From NCBI RefSeq assembly GCF_009646115.1, contig NZ_CP045720.1:3971996-4035995 (forward strand): 64,000 nucleotides of DNA, read 5' to 3'. This document shows positions 18,408 through 26,876 of this stretch, piece by piece. Within the stretch, counting starts at the first letter, position 1. The number at the start of each line of letters is the position of its first letter. The stretch is from Pantoea eucalypti (GTDB lineage Bacteria > Pseudomonadota > Gammaproteobacteria > Enterobacterales > Enterobacteriaceae). The notes beneath the pieces were generated by a model. It did no database searches. It saw only the letters and a list, made by a program, of their open reading frames with translations, and was not told the DNA's origin. Made by a program: the position numbers and the translations under genes.

Positions 18408-18985
18408 AACGCAATCTTCTCCAGTAACGGTTTGAGTAAGGTTTCTTTCGGCAGAGTCACATCGCGCGAGCGGAACAGCGCGCCAAACCGTTCGGGTTCA
18501 GAATGGGGGGCGGAGGGCGAGATGACAGGCTGTCGATCCGCCACCGGGGCGCGCAGGACGGGCTCTGCACGAAGGGCAGCAACAGGCTCAGCCACTTGTG
18601 GTCGTGGTGGCGGCGGTAGCGGAAAAAGCGACGAAGGACCGCGTTCAGCGGCACTGGTTGCTGTCAGGCTGCTGCCTGACAGGCTATCGAGAATCGACGT
18701 GCGGGCAGCCATTGCCGGTTGCACATTCAGGGTCGCAGGTCGTGCAGGAGCGTCAGGCAGAGGAGCAGTGAACTCATCACCGCGCAGCGGCTGAGGTTGA
18801 GGCAGGTCGATACGCTGACCGCTGCCCAATGGCGTCTGCTGTTCTTCTTTCGCCAGCTGACGAATCAATGCCCATTTACTGTGTTCCGCCGCTTCCTGCG
18901 TCTGGCCAGACATATCTTTAAAGTCGATGTCGAGCGTTTGCGTTTTCTCTTTAAAACGCTGCAAATCATCGTAATTATTCTTCAT
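18398..18985 (-). CDS. bcsO: cellulose biosynthesis protein BcsO
   Basis: A 195-residue protein starting MKNNYDDLQRFKEKTQ with a conserved N-terminal segment (DIDFKDMSGQTQEAAEHSKW), a Pro/Ala/Ser-rich middle (for example FPLPPPPRPQ) and a short conserved C-terminus (RFGALFRSRD). The N-terminal signature and proline-rich body fit BcsO, found in type I operons of Pantoea, Erwinia and Dickeya relatives together with BcsD; its biochemical role is not settled. The ATG at 18983-18985 was chosen because residues upstream are not conserved-looking. It is first in the operon and overlaps bcsQ by 10 nt. Confidence 0.8.
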   Translation of the reverse strand: MKNNYDDLQRFKEKTQTLDIDFKDMSGQTQEAAEHSKWALIRQLAKEEQQTPLGSGQRIDLPQPQPLRGDEFTAPLPDAPARPATLNVQPAMAARTSILDSLSGSSLTATSAAERGPSSLFPLPPPPRPQVAEPVAALRAEPVLRAPVADRQPVISPSAPHSEPERFGALFRSRDVTLPKETLLKPLLEKIALCR

Positions 18986-19455
18986 TGACCGTGGCCTGCA
19001 ACAAGGGGGGAATTTTCCTGGAATATAACACATCCCTTGAATGTCAGTCAGAAAAACCTGATTACAAAAAGAGCAAATTCAATAAAATAGTTTAATCATA
19101 AAGATTAAACCCTGCCGACTAAAAGCCATTCTTAGCGTATAACCCCAGATAATTAATAAATTAAATTTAAGTTAAATTGTCTGGATATTTTTTAAAATTT
19201 TGCGGAAATAGCCGCTGTGGCAACGAATGGCCCAGCCAGAAGGACTCATACCAAACAGCGTATTTAACAGCGATAAGGCCATTCAGGTGCAGCAAAAAGC
19301 CGCTCGCCACCATGAGGGATTGATGGCATTTATCTTTTTCCGCTGAAAATATCACCAGAAAAAAACAGGTTAAACGTGGTAAAGAAAACAGGAGGGAAAT
19401 AATCAGAATATGAGTGCGGAACCGCCAGCGGTGCGGCTTGCCACTGAATTGAGAT
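18986..19455. promoter_or_regulatory. AT-rich leader of the type I-like bcs operon
   Basis: About 470 bp without a credible gene, between bcsO and the dppF terminator. The part at 19050-19200 is very AT-rich, as expected for a promoter and for H-NS binding. I did not fix a -10/-35 pair. A 138-codon open frame here (19167-19583) overlaps the end of dppF and has no protein-like features. Confidence 0.45.
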
Positions 19456-19481
19456 AAAAAAAGGCTCCAGAAAGGAGCCTT
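19456..19481 (-). terminator. rho-independent terminator of the dpp operon
   Basis: On the minus strand a stem aaggctcc / ggagcctt with loop agaa is followed by seven U residues. It lies 23 bp after the dppF stop codon and ends the dppABCDF transcript. Confidence 0.88.
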
Positions 19482-19503
19482 CGGCTGGATGCCAGATGAT
19501 TGC

Positions 19504-20526
19504 TCAGCTGACGTTTTCTGCCACCCCAACCGGCTGATTCTCATCCTGATCAACCGCGAAGCAGGCAATTTCCTGCCCGCCATAGTTTTTCAACTTTGGC
19601 TGCAGCTGTACACAGGTGCTGAAACGCCGATGGCAGCGTGCATTAAAGGCGCAGCCTGGTGGCGGATTCAGCGGGCTTGGCAGCTCGCCGGTCAGCTTAA
19701 TACGCTCACGACGGTCGTCAGGATTAAGACGCGGTGTCGCTGACAGTAAAGCCTGGGTATAAGGATGGCGCGGATTTGCGAAAATCGCCTCTTTACTGCC
19801 CTTTTCTACGCAACGGCCGAGGTACATCACCATTACCTCATCGGCTATGTGTTCTACCACGGATAAATCGTGCGAGATAAAGACGTATGAGAGGCCCATA
19901 TCCTGCTGCAGATCCATCATCAGGTTCAGCACCTGAGCACGCACCGACACGTCGAGCGCCGAAACTGGCTCATCAGCAATCAGCACGTCCGGATCGAGCA
20001 TCAGCCCGCGCGCAATCGCGATACGCTGGCGCTGTCCACCGGAGAACATGTGTGGATAGCGGTCATAATGTTCAGTTTTCAGGCCGACTTTCGCCATCAT
20101 TTCCAGCGTCTTCTCGCGACGTTCCGCTTTGGTAAGCATGGTATTGATCACCAACGGCTCTTCCAGAATCTGGCTCACTTTTTTACGCGGATTGAGTGAG
20201 CCATACGGGTTCTGGAACACGATCTGGATTTTCTGACGACGCAGCTTCTGCGCCTGAGGATCGTGTTTCAGCAGATCCTGACCGTGCCAGTAGAGCTGCC
20301 CTTCGGTCGGGGTTTCAATCATGGTCAGCAGTCGGCCCAGCGTGGATTTACCACAGCCTGACTCGCCAACCACTGCCAGCGTTTTACCGCGTTCCAGATT
20401 AAAAGAGACGCCATCAAGTGCCTTGACCAGACGCTCCTGACCAAACAGTCCCTTCTTCACCGGGTAGTGCTTCTTCAGATCAATCGCCTGTAACAGAAAC
20501 TGATCTTTCTTAATTTCATGACTCAT
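19504..20526 (-). CDS. dppF: dipeptide ABC transporter ATP-binding protein DppF
   Basis: Second ATPase of the dipeptide (and in E. coli also haem precursor) importer. The 340-residue protein has Walker [10 protein letters not shown], the signature [14 protein letters not shown], Walker B DVLIADEP, and the C-terminal oligopeptide-transporter extension ([15 protein letters not shown]), a cysteine-rich patch that binds an iron-sulfur cluster in some relatives. The ATG at 20524-20526 ([21 protein letters not shown]) was chosen because it matches the family length; it lies inside the end of dppD, overlapping by 11 nt. Confidence 0.95.
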   Translation of the reverse strand: MSHEIKKDQFLLQAIDLKKHYPVKKGLFGQERLVKALDGVSFNLERGKTLAVVGESGCGKSTLGRLLTMIETPTEGQLYWHGQDLLKHDPQAQKLRRQKIQIVFQNPYGSLNPRKKVSQILEEPLVINTMLTKAERREKTLEMMAKVGLKTEHYDRYPHMFSGGQRQRIAIARGLMLDPDVLIADEPVSALDVSVRAQVLNLMMDLQQDMGLSYVFISHDLSVVEHIADEVMVMYLGRCVEKGSKEAIFANPRHPYTQALLSATPRLNPDDRRERIKLTGELPSPLNPPPGCAFNARCHRRFSTCVQLQPKLKNYGGQEIACFAVDQDENQPVGVAENVS

Positions 20527-21502
20527 AAGTGGGTCTCCCGGCATCGTCCAGCGGATAGTGACACTTGGACTGGCGTCCTGGAATGGTGCGCAGTTCAGGT
20601 TCTTCCTGACGACAAAGGTCAGTCGCATAAGGGCAGCGTGGATTCAGCAGACAGCCAACCGGGCGATCATATTTACCCGGCACGACGCCCGGCAGCGAGG
20701 CCAGACGCGCTTTATCCGCCGCAAACTCTGGCAACGCACGCAGCAGCGCCTGCGTATAGGGATGGCGCGGCGCTTTGAAAATATCGGTCGCTTTGCCGCT
20801 CTCCACCACCTGACCGGCATACATCACGATAATGTGGTGAGCCGCTTCTGCCACTAACGCCAGATCGTGCGTAATCAGAATCAGCGCCATGTTCTCCTGC
20901 CGCTGTAACTCCAGCAGCAGTTCGATGATCTGTGCCTGGATAGTCACGTCGAGCGCTGTGGTCGGCTCATCGGCGATGAGCAGCTTTGGCCGGCAGGCGA
21001 TCGCCATCGCAATCATCACACGCTGGCTCATGCCGCCCGACAGCTGGTGCGGATAGACATCGAGACGTGACGCAGGATCGGGAATACCGACCTGATTCAG
21101 CAGGTCGATTGCCCGCTGACGCCGCGTGCGTTTATTGCCGCCCTGATGCACCTTGATCGCTTCCATAATCTGGAAACCCACGGTGTAGCAGGGATTCAGG
21201 CTGGTCATCGGGTCCTGAAAAATCATCGCCACTTCTGCACCCACTAGCTGGCGGCGCTCGCGTTCGGAGATGTGTTGCAGGTCGCGCTGGTTGAACTCCA
21301 GCTTCTCAGCCATCACTTTGCCGGGGAAATCGATCAGCCCCATGATCGCCAGCGAACTGACTGATTTACCGGAGCCAGACTCGCCCACGATACCCACAAC
21401 CTGGCCCTGCTCTACCTGATAACTGATGCGGTCAACCGCACGGAACGGTGCTTTATCGTCGCCGAAATGCACCGATAGTTTGTCTACATTTAATAACGCC
21501 AT
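20516..21502 (-). CDS. dppD: dipeptide ABC transporter ATP-binding protein DppD
   Basis: First ATPase of the Dpp importer. 328 residues with Walker [10 protein letters not shown], signature [14 protein letters not shown], Walker [14 protein letters not shown], and the cysteine-bearing C-terminal extension ([16 protein letters not shown]). It lies between dppC (12 bp upstream) and dppF (11-nt overlap), and the order dppA-B-C-D-F is the same as in E. coli. Confidence 0.96.
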   Translation of the reverse strand: MALLNVDKLSVHFGDDKAPFRAVDRISYQVEQGQVVGIVGESGSGKSVSSLAIMGLIDFPGKVMAEKLEFNQRDLQHISERERRQLVGAEVAMIFQDPMTSLNPCYTVGFQIMEAIKVHQGGNKRTRRQRAIDLLNQVGIPDPASRLDVYPHQLSGGMSQRVMIAMAIACRPKLLIADEPTTALDVTIQAQIIELLLELQRQENMALILITHDLALVAEAAHHIIVMYAGQVVESGKATDIFKAPRHPYTQALLRALPEFAADKARLASLPGVVPGKYDRPVGCLLNPRCPYATDLCRQEEPELRTIPGRQSKCHYPLDDAGRPTYES

Positions 21503-21514
21503 CTCGGTGCCTCT

Positions 21515-22417
21515 TTACTGCTTGAGTTTCGGGTCGAGGGCATCACGCAAACCATCGCCCATCAGGTTAAATGCCAGTACGGTAAGCAGAATGACCAATC
21601 CAGGGAAGGTCACTACCCACCAGGCACTTTGCGCATACTGCAGAACGTCGGAGAGCATGGTGCCCCACTCCGGCGTTGGCGGTTGCGCACCCATACCGAG
21701 AAAGCCCAACGCCGCCATATCGAGAATGGCGTTGGAGAAACCTAATGACGCCTGCACGATAAGCGGTGCAAGGCAGTTAGGCAGAATATTCACGAACATC
21801 TGGCGCAGCATACCCGCACCGGCCACGCCGGAAGCGGTGACATAGTCGCGGTTCACTTCGACCAGCACCGCCGCGCGGGTCAGACGGATATAGTGCGGCA
21901 GTGCCACAAAGGTCAGCGCGATGGAGGCGTTGACGATTGAGGGGCCAAAGATGGCGACCAGCACCAGCGCCAGCAGCAGACTTGGCAGCGCCAGCATGAT
22001 ATCGACTACACGCATGATGATGGCATCGACCACGCCGCCGAGATAACCGGCCAGCAGGCCAAATATCACGCCGAAAATCAGTGACAGCACCACGACCAGA
22101 CAGCCCACCAGCAGTGACAGGCGCGCACCGTACATCAGACGCGACAGCACATCGCGGCCCACGTCGTCGGTGCCCAGGATGTAGCTCCAGTTACCGCCTT
22201 CCTGCCAGACCGGCGGATGCAGCAGCGCATCGCGGAACTGCTCAGCAGGTGCATGCGGGGCCAGTACATCGGCAAAGATAGCGCAAAGCAATACAATGAT
22301 GATGTAGACCAGGCCCACAACGGCGCCTTTGTTACGTTTAAAGTAGTGCCAGAATTCCTGGAACGGGGTCATCGGCGTGGGTGCAACGGTAACGCTGCCG
22401 GGATCAACAACAGACAT
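21515..22417 (-). CDS. dppC: dipeptide ABC transporter permease DppC
   Basis: Inner-membrane permease of 300 residues with an N-terminal cytosolic segment, five or six membrane helices and the binding-protein-dependent transport motif (EAA loop, NRDYVTASGVAGAG, about residues 205-220) that docks to the ATPases. Starts 9 bp after dppB and ends 12 bp before dppD. Confidence 0.95.
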   Translation of the reverse strand: MSVVDPGSVTVAPTPMTPFQEFWHYFKRNKGAVVGLVYIIIVLLCAIFADVLAPHAPAEQFRDALLHPPVWQEGGNWSYILGTDDVGRDVLSRLMYGARLSLLVGCLVVVLSLIFGVIFGLLAGYLGGVVDAIIMRVVDIMLALPSLLLALVLVAIFGPSIVNASIALTFVALPHYIRLTRAAVLVEVNRDYVTASGVAGAGMLRQMFVNILPNCLAPLIVQASLGFSNAILDMAALGFLGMGAQPPTPEWGTMLSDVLQYAQSAWWVVTFPGLVILLTVLAFNLMGDGLRDALDPKLKQ

Positions 22418-22426
22418 GATGCCCCC

Positions 22427-23446
22427 TTATTTCTTGTGACGTATGCGCGGGTTAACCACGCCATACAGCAGATCAACCAGCAGGTTGACCACGATGATCA
22501 GTACTGCGGTCAGCAGCACGCCGCCCTGCACCACCGGATAGTCACGGCGCTGCAACGCTTCAATCAGCCAGCGACCCAGACCCGGCCATGAAAAGATGGT
22601 TTCGGTAAGAATCGCCCCGGCCAGCAGCGTGCCGACCTGCAGACCAATTACCGTGACCACCGGCAGCATGGCGTTTCGCAGCGCATGCACCACGATCACA
22701 CGCATCCGCGTCAGGCCTTTAGCGCGCGCCGTACGGATGTAATCTTCACCCAGTACTTCAAGCATCGCCGACCGCGTCATACGCACTATCACCGCCAGCG
22801 GAATGGTGCCGAGCACGATGGCTGGCAGAATCATGTGCATGACCGCATCGTGGAAGTCGCCCGGCTCACCCCAGAAGAAGGTGTCGATGAGCATAAAGCC
22901 GGTTAATGGCATGCTGTCATCCAGGAAGACGGTATCGCCGACTCGACCGGAAACGGGTGTCAGGTTGAACTGAACCGAAACCAGCATGATCAACATGATG
23001 CCCCACCAGAAGATCGGCATGGAGTAGCCGGTCAGTGAGATTCCCACAGCGGTGTGATCGAAAATCGAACCGCGCTTCACCGCCGCCAGAACCCCTACCG
23101 GGATGCCAATGGCCACGGCAAATATCATGGCGCAGATACCGAGTTCCAGCGTCGCTTTGAAGCGCGGAACAAACTCATCCCAGACCGGGATGCGGCTTTT
23201 AAGTGAAATGCCCAGGTCGCCATGTAATACGCCGTTAATGTAGTGCAGGTACTGTTTCCACAGCGGCTGATCCAGCCCTAACAGGGCCATTAACTGTGCA
23301 TGACGTTCAGGTGAAATACCGCGCTCGCCCGCCATGATCAGCACCGGATCGCCGGGGATCATGTGAACAAACGCGAAGGTGAGTAATGTAATGCCGATAA
23401 ACGTTGGGATAACAAGGCCCAGACGTCGGAGTATGAACTGCAGCAT
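22427..23446 (-). CDS. dppB: dipeptide ABC transporter permease DppB
   Basis: Inner-membrane permease, 339 residues. The N-terminus MLQFILRRLGLVIPTFIGIT is typical of the DppB/OppB family, and the EAA loop (EDYIRTARAKGLTRMRV) lies near 230. It forms the translocation channel with DppC. The gene starts 171 bp after dppA, a spacer with strong stem-loops. Confidence 0.96.
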   Translation of the reverse strand: MLQFILRRLGLVIPTFIGITLLTFAFVHMIPGDPVLIMAGERGISPERHAQLMALLGLDQPLWKQYLHYINGVLHGDLGISLKSRIPVWDEFVPRFKATLELGICAMIFAVAIGIPVGVLAAVKRGSIFDHTAVGISLTGYSMPIFWWGIMLIMLVSVQFNLTPVSGRVGDTVFLDDSMPLTGFMLIDTFFWGEPGDFHDAVMHMILPAIVLGTIPLAVIVRMTRSAMLEVLGEDYIRTARAKGLTRMRVIVVHALRNAMLPVVTVIGLQVGTLLAGAILTETIFSWPGLGRWLIEALQRRDYPVVQGGVLLTAVLIIVVNLLVDLLYGVVNPRIRHKK

Positions 23447-23580
23447 AATCCGGGTTCTCTCTTGTCCGCGCGACCGTCGCCGCGAGGGTTGTTATTGCTT
23501 ACATCTGACGATCGGGTAGGCCCGACCGCGACGCAGACTGGCTGCGCCTCTACCGTTTCCAGTAAAACAGGGAGATAAAA

Positions 23581-23605
23581 CCGGGGCGACGCGCAGCCGC
23601 CCCGG
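23581..23605. terminator. GC-rich stem-loop between dppA and dppB
   Basis: ccggggcg and cgccccgg form a strong hairpin 12 bp after the dppA stop, without a clear U tract. A stem-loop here in dpp and opp operons usually protects the binding-protein mRNA and lowers expression of the downstream transport genes; that role is inferred. Confidence 0.6.
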
Positions 23606-23617
23606 AAAAGGCGACAA

Positions 23618-25228
23618 TTATTCTTTAATGTCTACCTGAGCAAAGTAGTGTCCGCCCAGCGGATCGACTTTGTACCCGGAGACTTTCTTGCTGACCGGTT
23701 CGTATACCGTTGAGTGCGCGATCATCAGCGCCGGTACCTGGTCATGCATCACAACCTGAGCCTGTTTGTAGTACTCGATGCGCTTCGCCTGATCGGCAGT
23801 CGCACGAGCGGGCTGGATCTGGTCCTCGAAGGACTTATCACACCAGCGCGAGTAGTTAGAGCCATCTTTAGCCGCTGAACAGCTGAACAGGGTAGCCAGG
23901 AAGTTATCCGGATCCCCATTGTCACCGGTCCAGCCCATCATGACGGTCTGGTGCTCGCCCGCTTTGGCGCGCTTCAGATATTCGCCCCACTCGTAGGTGA
24001 CGATTTTGGCTTTGACGCCAATCTTCGCCCAGTCACTCTGAATCATTTCAGCCATGCGGCGTGCGTTCGGGTTGTAAGGACGCTGAACCGGCATTGCCCA
24101 CAGGTCGATTGAGAAACCGTCTGCCATGCCCGCTTCTTTCAGCAGCGCTTTGGCTTTCTCAGGATCGTATGCGTAGTCTTTCACCGCGTCGTTATAGCCC
24201 CACATTGTTGGTGGGATCAGGTTTTTAGCAGGCTGACCTGCACCCTGATAAACGGCGTCGATAATCGCCTTTTTGTTGACCGCCATGGTCAGTGCCTGAC
24301 GTACTTTCAGGTTATCCAGCGGTTTTTTCTCAACGTTGTATGACAGATAGCCGACGTTCAGGCCCGCCTGCTCATACAGGTTGATGTTCTTGTCCTGCTT
24401 CATACGCGCAATGTCAGCCGGATTTGGATAAGGCATGACCTGGCATTCGCCCTTCTGCAGTTTGGCGTAACGCACTGAAGCATCCGGGGTAATGGAGAAG
24501 ACTAAGCGATCGATTTTTGGCTTGGTGCCCCAGTAATTCGGGTTAGCTTTGTAAAGGATGCGCGAATCTTTCTGGTACTGCAGCAGCTGGAACGGACCGG
24601 TACCGACCGGGTTCAGGTCGACGTTTTGCGGGGTACCCGCTTTCAGCATGTTGTCTGCGTACTCTTTCGACAGAATCGAGGCGAAATCCATGCCGAGGTC
24701 GGCGAGGAACGGCGATTCAGGACGGGTCAGCACGAAGCGAACGGTGTTGTCGTCCACTTTCTCAATTTTGCTGATCAGCTTAGGCATATCCATGCCTTCG
24801 AAATATTCGTAGCTGCCGCCGGAGACGCCGTGATAGGCGTTGTTTTTATCCAGCTGACGCTCAAAGGTGAACACCACATCATCCGCGTTGAAGTCACGCG
24901 TCGGTTTGAAATCTTTAGTGGTCTGCCACTTCACGCCTTTGCGCAGGTGGAAGGTGTAAGTTTTACCGTCTTCGCTGACATCCCACTTCTCTGCCAGTGC
25001 AGCGTGCAGTTCGGTGGTGCCGATGGTGAACTCAACCAGTCGGTTGTAGATCTGACGTGAGCTGGCATCGTAGGTGGTGCCCGAAGTGAACAACTGCGGG
25101 TTAAAGCCTTCCGGAGAACCTTCAGAACAGTAAACGAGGGTTTTTGCCTGAACACCGGCGGCGACAGTCATAGCAATCAGGCTCAGACCGACCTTCAGCA
25201 TCCCGGATTTAGCCAGGGAGTTGATCAT
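23618..25228 (-). CDS. dppA: periplasmic dipeptide-binding protein DppA
   Basis: Substrate-binding protein (SBP family 5) that delivers dipeptides to DppBCDF. 536 residues with a clear signal peptide (MINSLAKSGMLKVGLSLIAM, cleavage after VQA at about residue 28), the mature start KTLVYCSEGSPEGFNPQLF, and close overall similarity to E. coli DppA, including the disulfide cysteine near the mature N-terminus. It is first in the operon, with a well-placed GGAG 6-9 nt before the ATG. Confidence 0.97.
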   Translation of the reverse strand: MINSLAKSGMLKVGLSLIAMTVAAGVQAKTLVYCSEGSPEGFNPQLFTSGTTYDASSRQIYNRLVEFTIGTTELHAALAEKWDVSEDGKTYTFHLRKGVKWQTTKDFKPTRDFNADDVVFTFERQLDKNNAYHGVSGGSYEYFEGMDMPKLISKIEKVDDNTVRFVLTRPESPFLADLGMDFASILSKEYADNMLKAGTPQNVDLNPVGTGPFQLLQYQKDSRILYKANPNYWGTKPKIDRLVFSITPDASVRYAKLQKGECQVMPYPNPADIARMKQDKNINLYEQAGLNVGYLSYNVEKKPLDNLKVRQALTMAVNKKAIIDAVYQGAGQPAKNLIPPTMWGYNDAVKDYAYDPEKAKALLKEAGMADGFSIDLWAMPVQRPYNPNARRMAEMIQSDWAKIGVKAKIVTYEWGEYLKRAKAGEHQTVMMGWTGDNGDPDNFLATLFSCSAAKDGSNYSRWCDKSFEDQIQPARATADQAKRIEYYKQAQVVMHDQVPALMIAHSTVYEPVSKKVSGYKVDPLGGHYFAQVDIKE

Positions 25229-25237
25229 GCGTTTGCT

Positions 25238-25268
25238 CCATTGTGATGTGATGTTGTGTGTATTGCCT
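25238..25268 (-). promoter_or_regulatory. CA-rich dppA leader, probable GcvB small-RNA target
   Basis: On the minus strand the dppA 5' leader just before the ribosome-binding site reads ACACACAACATCACATCAC. In E. coli and Salmonella the GU-rich linker of the GcvB small RNA pairs with such CA-rich sequence in the dppA leader and blocks translation. The CA-rich run is seen directly; GcvB control is inferred. Confidence 0.5.
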
Positions 25269-25870
25269 GACCTCTGATTTTTTTATGCGGTTCAGGCGTA
25301 CCACCGAATAGGTGGTTAACGCGCGCTACGATTTTTTGTTTTTTCAGATGCAGGTTATGCATTCAGAAAATTCCGTAACTGCGCATTTATTGACGCATCA
25401 ATTTGTCAACAGTTGCAAAGAACGTCAATACAACGGTTACTTATTTACACAGAGTGTGAGGAATCGCATGCAACGGTAATAAAAACCGTTTCTGTCCAAA
25501 TGCCATACAATGCACAGCAGAGCTGACCTGAATTCCGTGTATTGTGCTGGAAGCCTGCTCTATCGCTAGTGATTCTCACCGCTAAAAAACTTAAAACTTT
25601 TACCGGCAAATGTTGAATAACTGAACGATTCACCGTGCGTTATGACGTTCATCCAGCGGAATATGCTGGTAAAGAAGCATAAGAAATCAGCATGTTGCCG
25701 CTTTCGGTCATAAGAAGAATGTGTCGCGAATTATGATCGCATCGCTTATGGGGTAAGGCCTGCCAGCGGGAAAGAAGGGATAATTATTGTCAGTAAGTGG
25801 AACGCGCGGAAGATGGGGTTTACTGGAACTTTTTGGAAGGTAACAAAAATGATTTGGATTTCTCAGGCGT
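25269..25870. other. gene-free dppA upstream region
   Basis: About 600 bp with AT-rich stretches and several stops in all frames. It must hold the dppA promoter, but I could not choose between candidate -35 elements (for example TTGACA on the minus strand near 25404). No gene is visible. Confidence 0.4.
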
Positions 25871-26155
25871 TCTGAAGCGCCCATGTAAGTACCTGATGCG
25901 TTTGCCAGACGTGAAGCGAAGGGAGCATACGCCTGTAGCAAAGCATCGCGGGCCAGGGACAAAAACGCCGGGAGCGTTTTTGAGCAACGCAATGCGTTGG
26001 CCCGGCCACGGGCGCACCTCAGGGATGAGGTGCGTAATCGGCCGCGCTGAGCATGCCAGGGATGGCGTCTTTTGCGTCTTTGCGGAAGGCGTATGCTCCC
26101 TGAAGCCTGCTCAGCTGATAAGAGTGTGAATGCTTAGCGGTCAGATTGAGATCTG
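25871..26155. repeat. 285-bp direct repeat, copy 1, with many internal hairpins
   Basis: Nearly identical to 26175-26459 (three differences seen), 304 bp apart. Inside, gggagcatacgcc (25921-25933) pairs with ggcgtatgctccc (26088-26100) as an outer stem. Nested hairpins lie at 25961-25981 (loop cggga), 25986-25998, 26013-26034 (9-bp stem, loop ggga) and 26053-26068 (loop ggga). The open frame across the minus strand is a by-product of the structure and has no protein-like features. I believe similar sequence is dispersed in Pantoea genomes, but that is from memory and unverified. Confidence 0.85.
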
Positions 26156-26174
26156 GCTTTGGACCTGTCAGTCG

Positions 26175-26459
26175 TCTGAAGCGCCCATGTAAGTACCCGA
26201 TGCGTTTGCCAGACGTGAAGCGAAGGGAGCATACACCTGTAGCAAAGCATCGCGGGCCAGGGACAAAAACGCCGGGAGCGTTTTTGAGCAACGCAATGCG
26301 TTGGCCCGGCCACGGGCGCACCTCAGGGATGAGGTGCGTAATCGGCCGCGCTGAGCATGCCAGGGATGGCGTCTTTTGCGTCTTTGCGGAAGGCGTATGC
26401 TCCCTGAAGCCCGCTCAGCTGATAAGAGTGTGAATGCTTAGCGGTCAGATTGAGATCTG
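26175..26459. repeat. 285-bp direct repeat, copy 2
   Basis: Second copy of the element at 25871-26155, same orientation, after a 19-bp spacer. One difference (catacgcc to catacacc) breaks one pair of the outer stem; the two GGGA-loop hairpins are unchanged. Confidence 0.85.
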
Positions 26460-26464
26460 CCTCA

Positions 26465-26561
26465 GGAACACGGGCAGATCGGAAAGTCGCTTAAACCATC
26501 CATGGACGCTCGGCCCACGCCGTCCATGGCGTGGGACGCTTTCCTCCTCTGCCCGTGTTCC
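26465..26561. repeat. 97-bp nested palindromic element
   Basis: Arms ggaacacgggcaga (26465-26478) and tctgcccgtgttcc (26548-26561) are perfect complements. Inside, ccatggacg (26500-26508) pairs with cgtccatgg (26521-26529), with an alternative pairing cccacg (26514-26519) / cgtggg (26530-26535). It directly follows the second 285-bp repeat. It resembles a small non-coding repetitive element rather than a terminator, having no U tract. Confidence 0.75.
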
Positions 26562-26665
26562 CTCCGCCTTGAATTTATGCGCTGCTGTCAGATTCACTCG
26601 GGTTTAGATCTTTCAGCCGTCTGAACCCCGCACAGCGCTAATTCTTTGCCTGCAAATCACTTTTC

Positions 26666-26730
26666 TACAGACGAAAAAAAACCTGTCTTTTCAGACAGGT
26701 TTTCTTAAATATGGTCGGCGAGAGAGGATT
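26666..26730 (-). repeat. 65-bp repeat (copy 2 downstream of tRNA): terminator plus 19 nt of the tRNA 3' end
   Basis: Identical to 26831-26895 at a distance of 165 bp. It contains a terminator hairpin (26674-26701) and, at 26712-26730, the exact last 19 nt of the tRNA-Pro gene including CCA. This repeats the architecture of the E. coli tyrT downstream repeats (rtT), each of which begins with the 3'-terminal 19 bp of the tRNA. Confidence 0.85.
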
Positions 26731-26876
26731 ACTCTGCTCTTCGAGCAGCGCCCTTCGGGCCGTTGCTGAAGCAACGTTGTCTCGCTACGCTCGGCTCAAA
26801 CCTCCTTCGGAGGTTCTCATCCTCATTTATTACAGACGAAAAAAAACCTGTCTTTTCAGACAGGTTTTCTTAAATA
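26712..26876 (-). ncRNA. rtT-like RNA segment downstream of tRNA-Pro
   Basis: On the transcribed (minus) strand the tRNA is followed by a terminator, about 100 nt of successive small hairpins (26799-26815, 26761-26776, around 26749-26761, 26734-26748), then a second copy of the tRNA 3'-terminal 19 nt. The organisation agrees with rtT RNA of E. coli tyrT. Whether transcripts read through the first terminator and are processed is not visible here. Confidence 0.55.
26839..26866 (-). terminator. rho-independent terminator of tRNA-Pro
   Basis: On the minus strand aacctgtct / agacaggtt form a 9-bp stem with a 4-nt loop, followed by eight U residues, 10 nt after the tRNA 3' end. The same hairpin is repeated at 26674-26701. 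Confidence 0.88.

Noticed and set aside
19167..19583. 138-codon minus-strand frame downstream of dppF
   Set aside because: It overlaps the dppF end and runs through the dpp terminator, and has no recognisable domain or ribosome-binding site.
23447..23617. A separate promoter or small gene between dppA and dppB
   Set aside because: Only stem-loops are visible; no open frame, and the same kind of spacer is found in other dpp operons.
25708..26321. Minus-strand open frames in the repeats (about 65-100 codons)
   Set aside because: They arise from the repeat itself, have no ribosome-binding site and show no protein-like conservation beyond the DNA repeat.
25871..26459. CRISPR array or retron msr/msd reading of the tandem repeats
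   Set aside because: Only two long units (285 bp) with a 19-bp spacer, no short repeats, no cas genes, and no reverse transcriptase gene next to the inverted arms.
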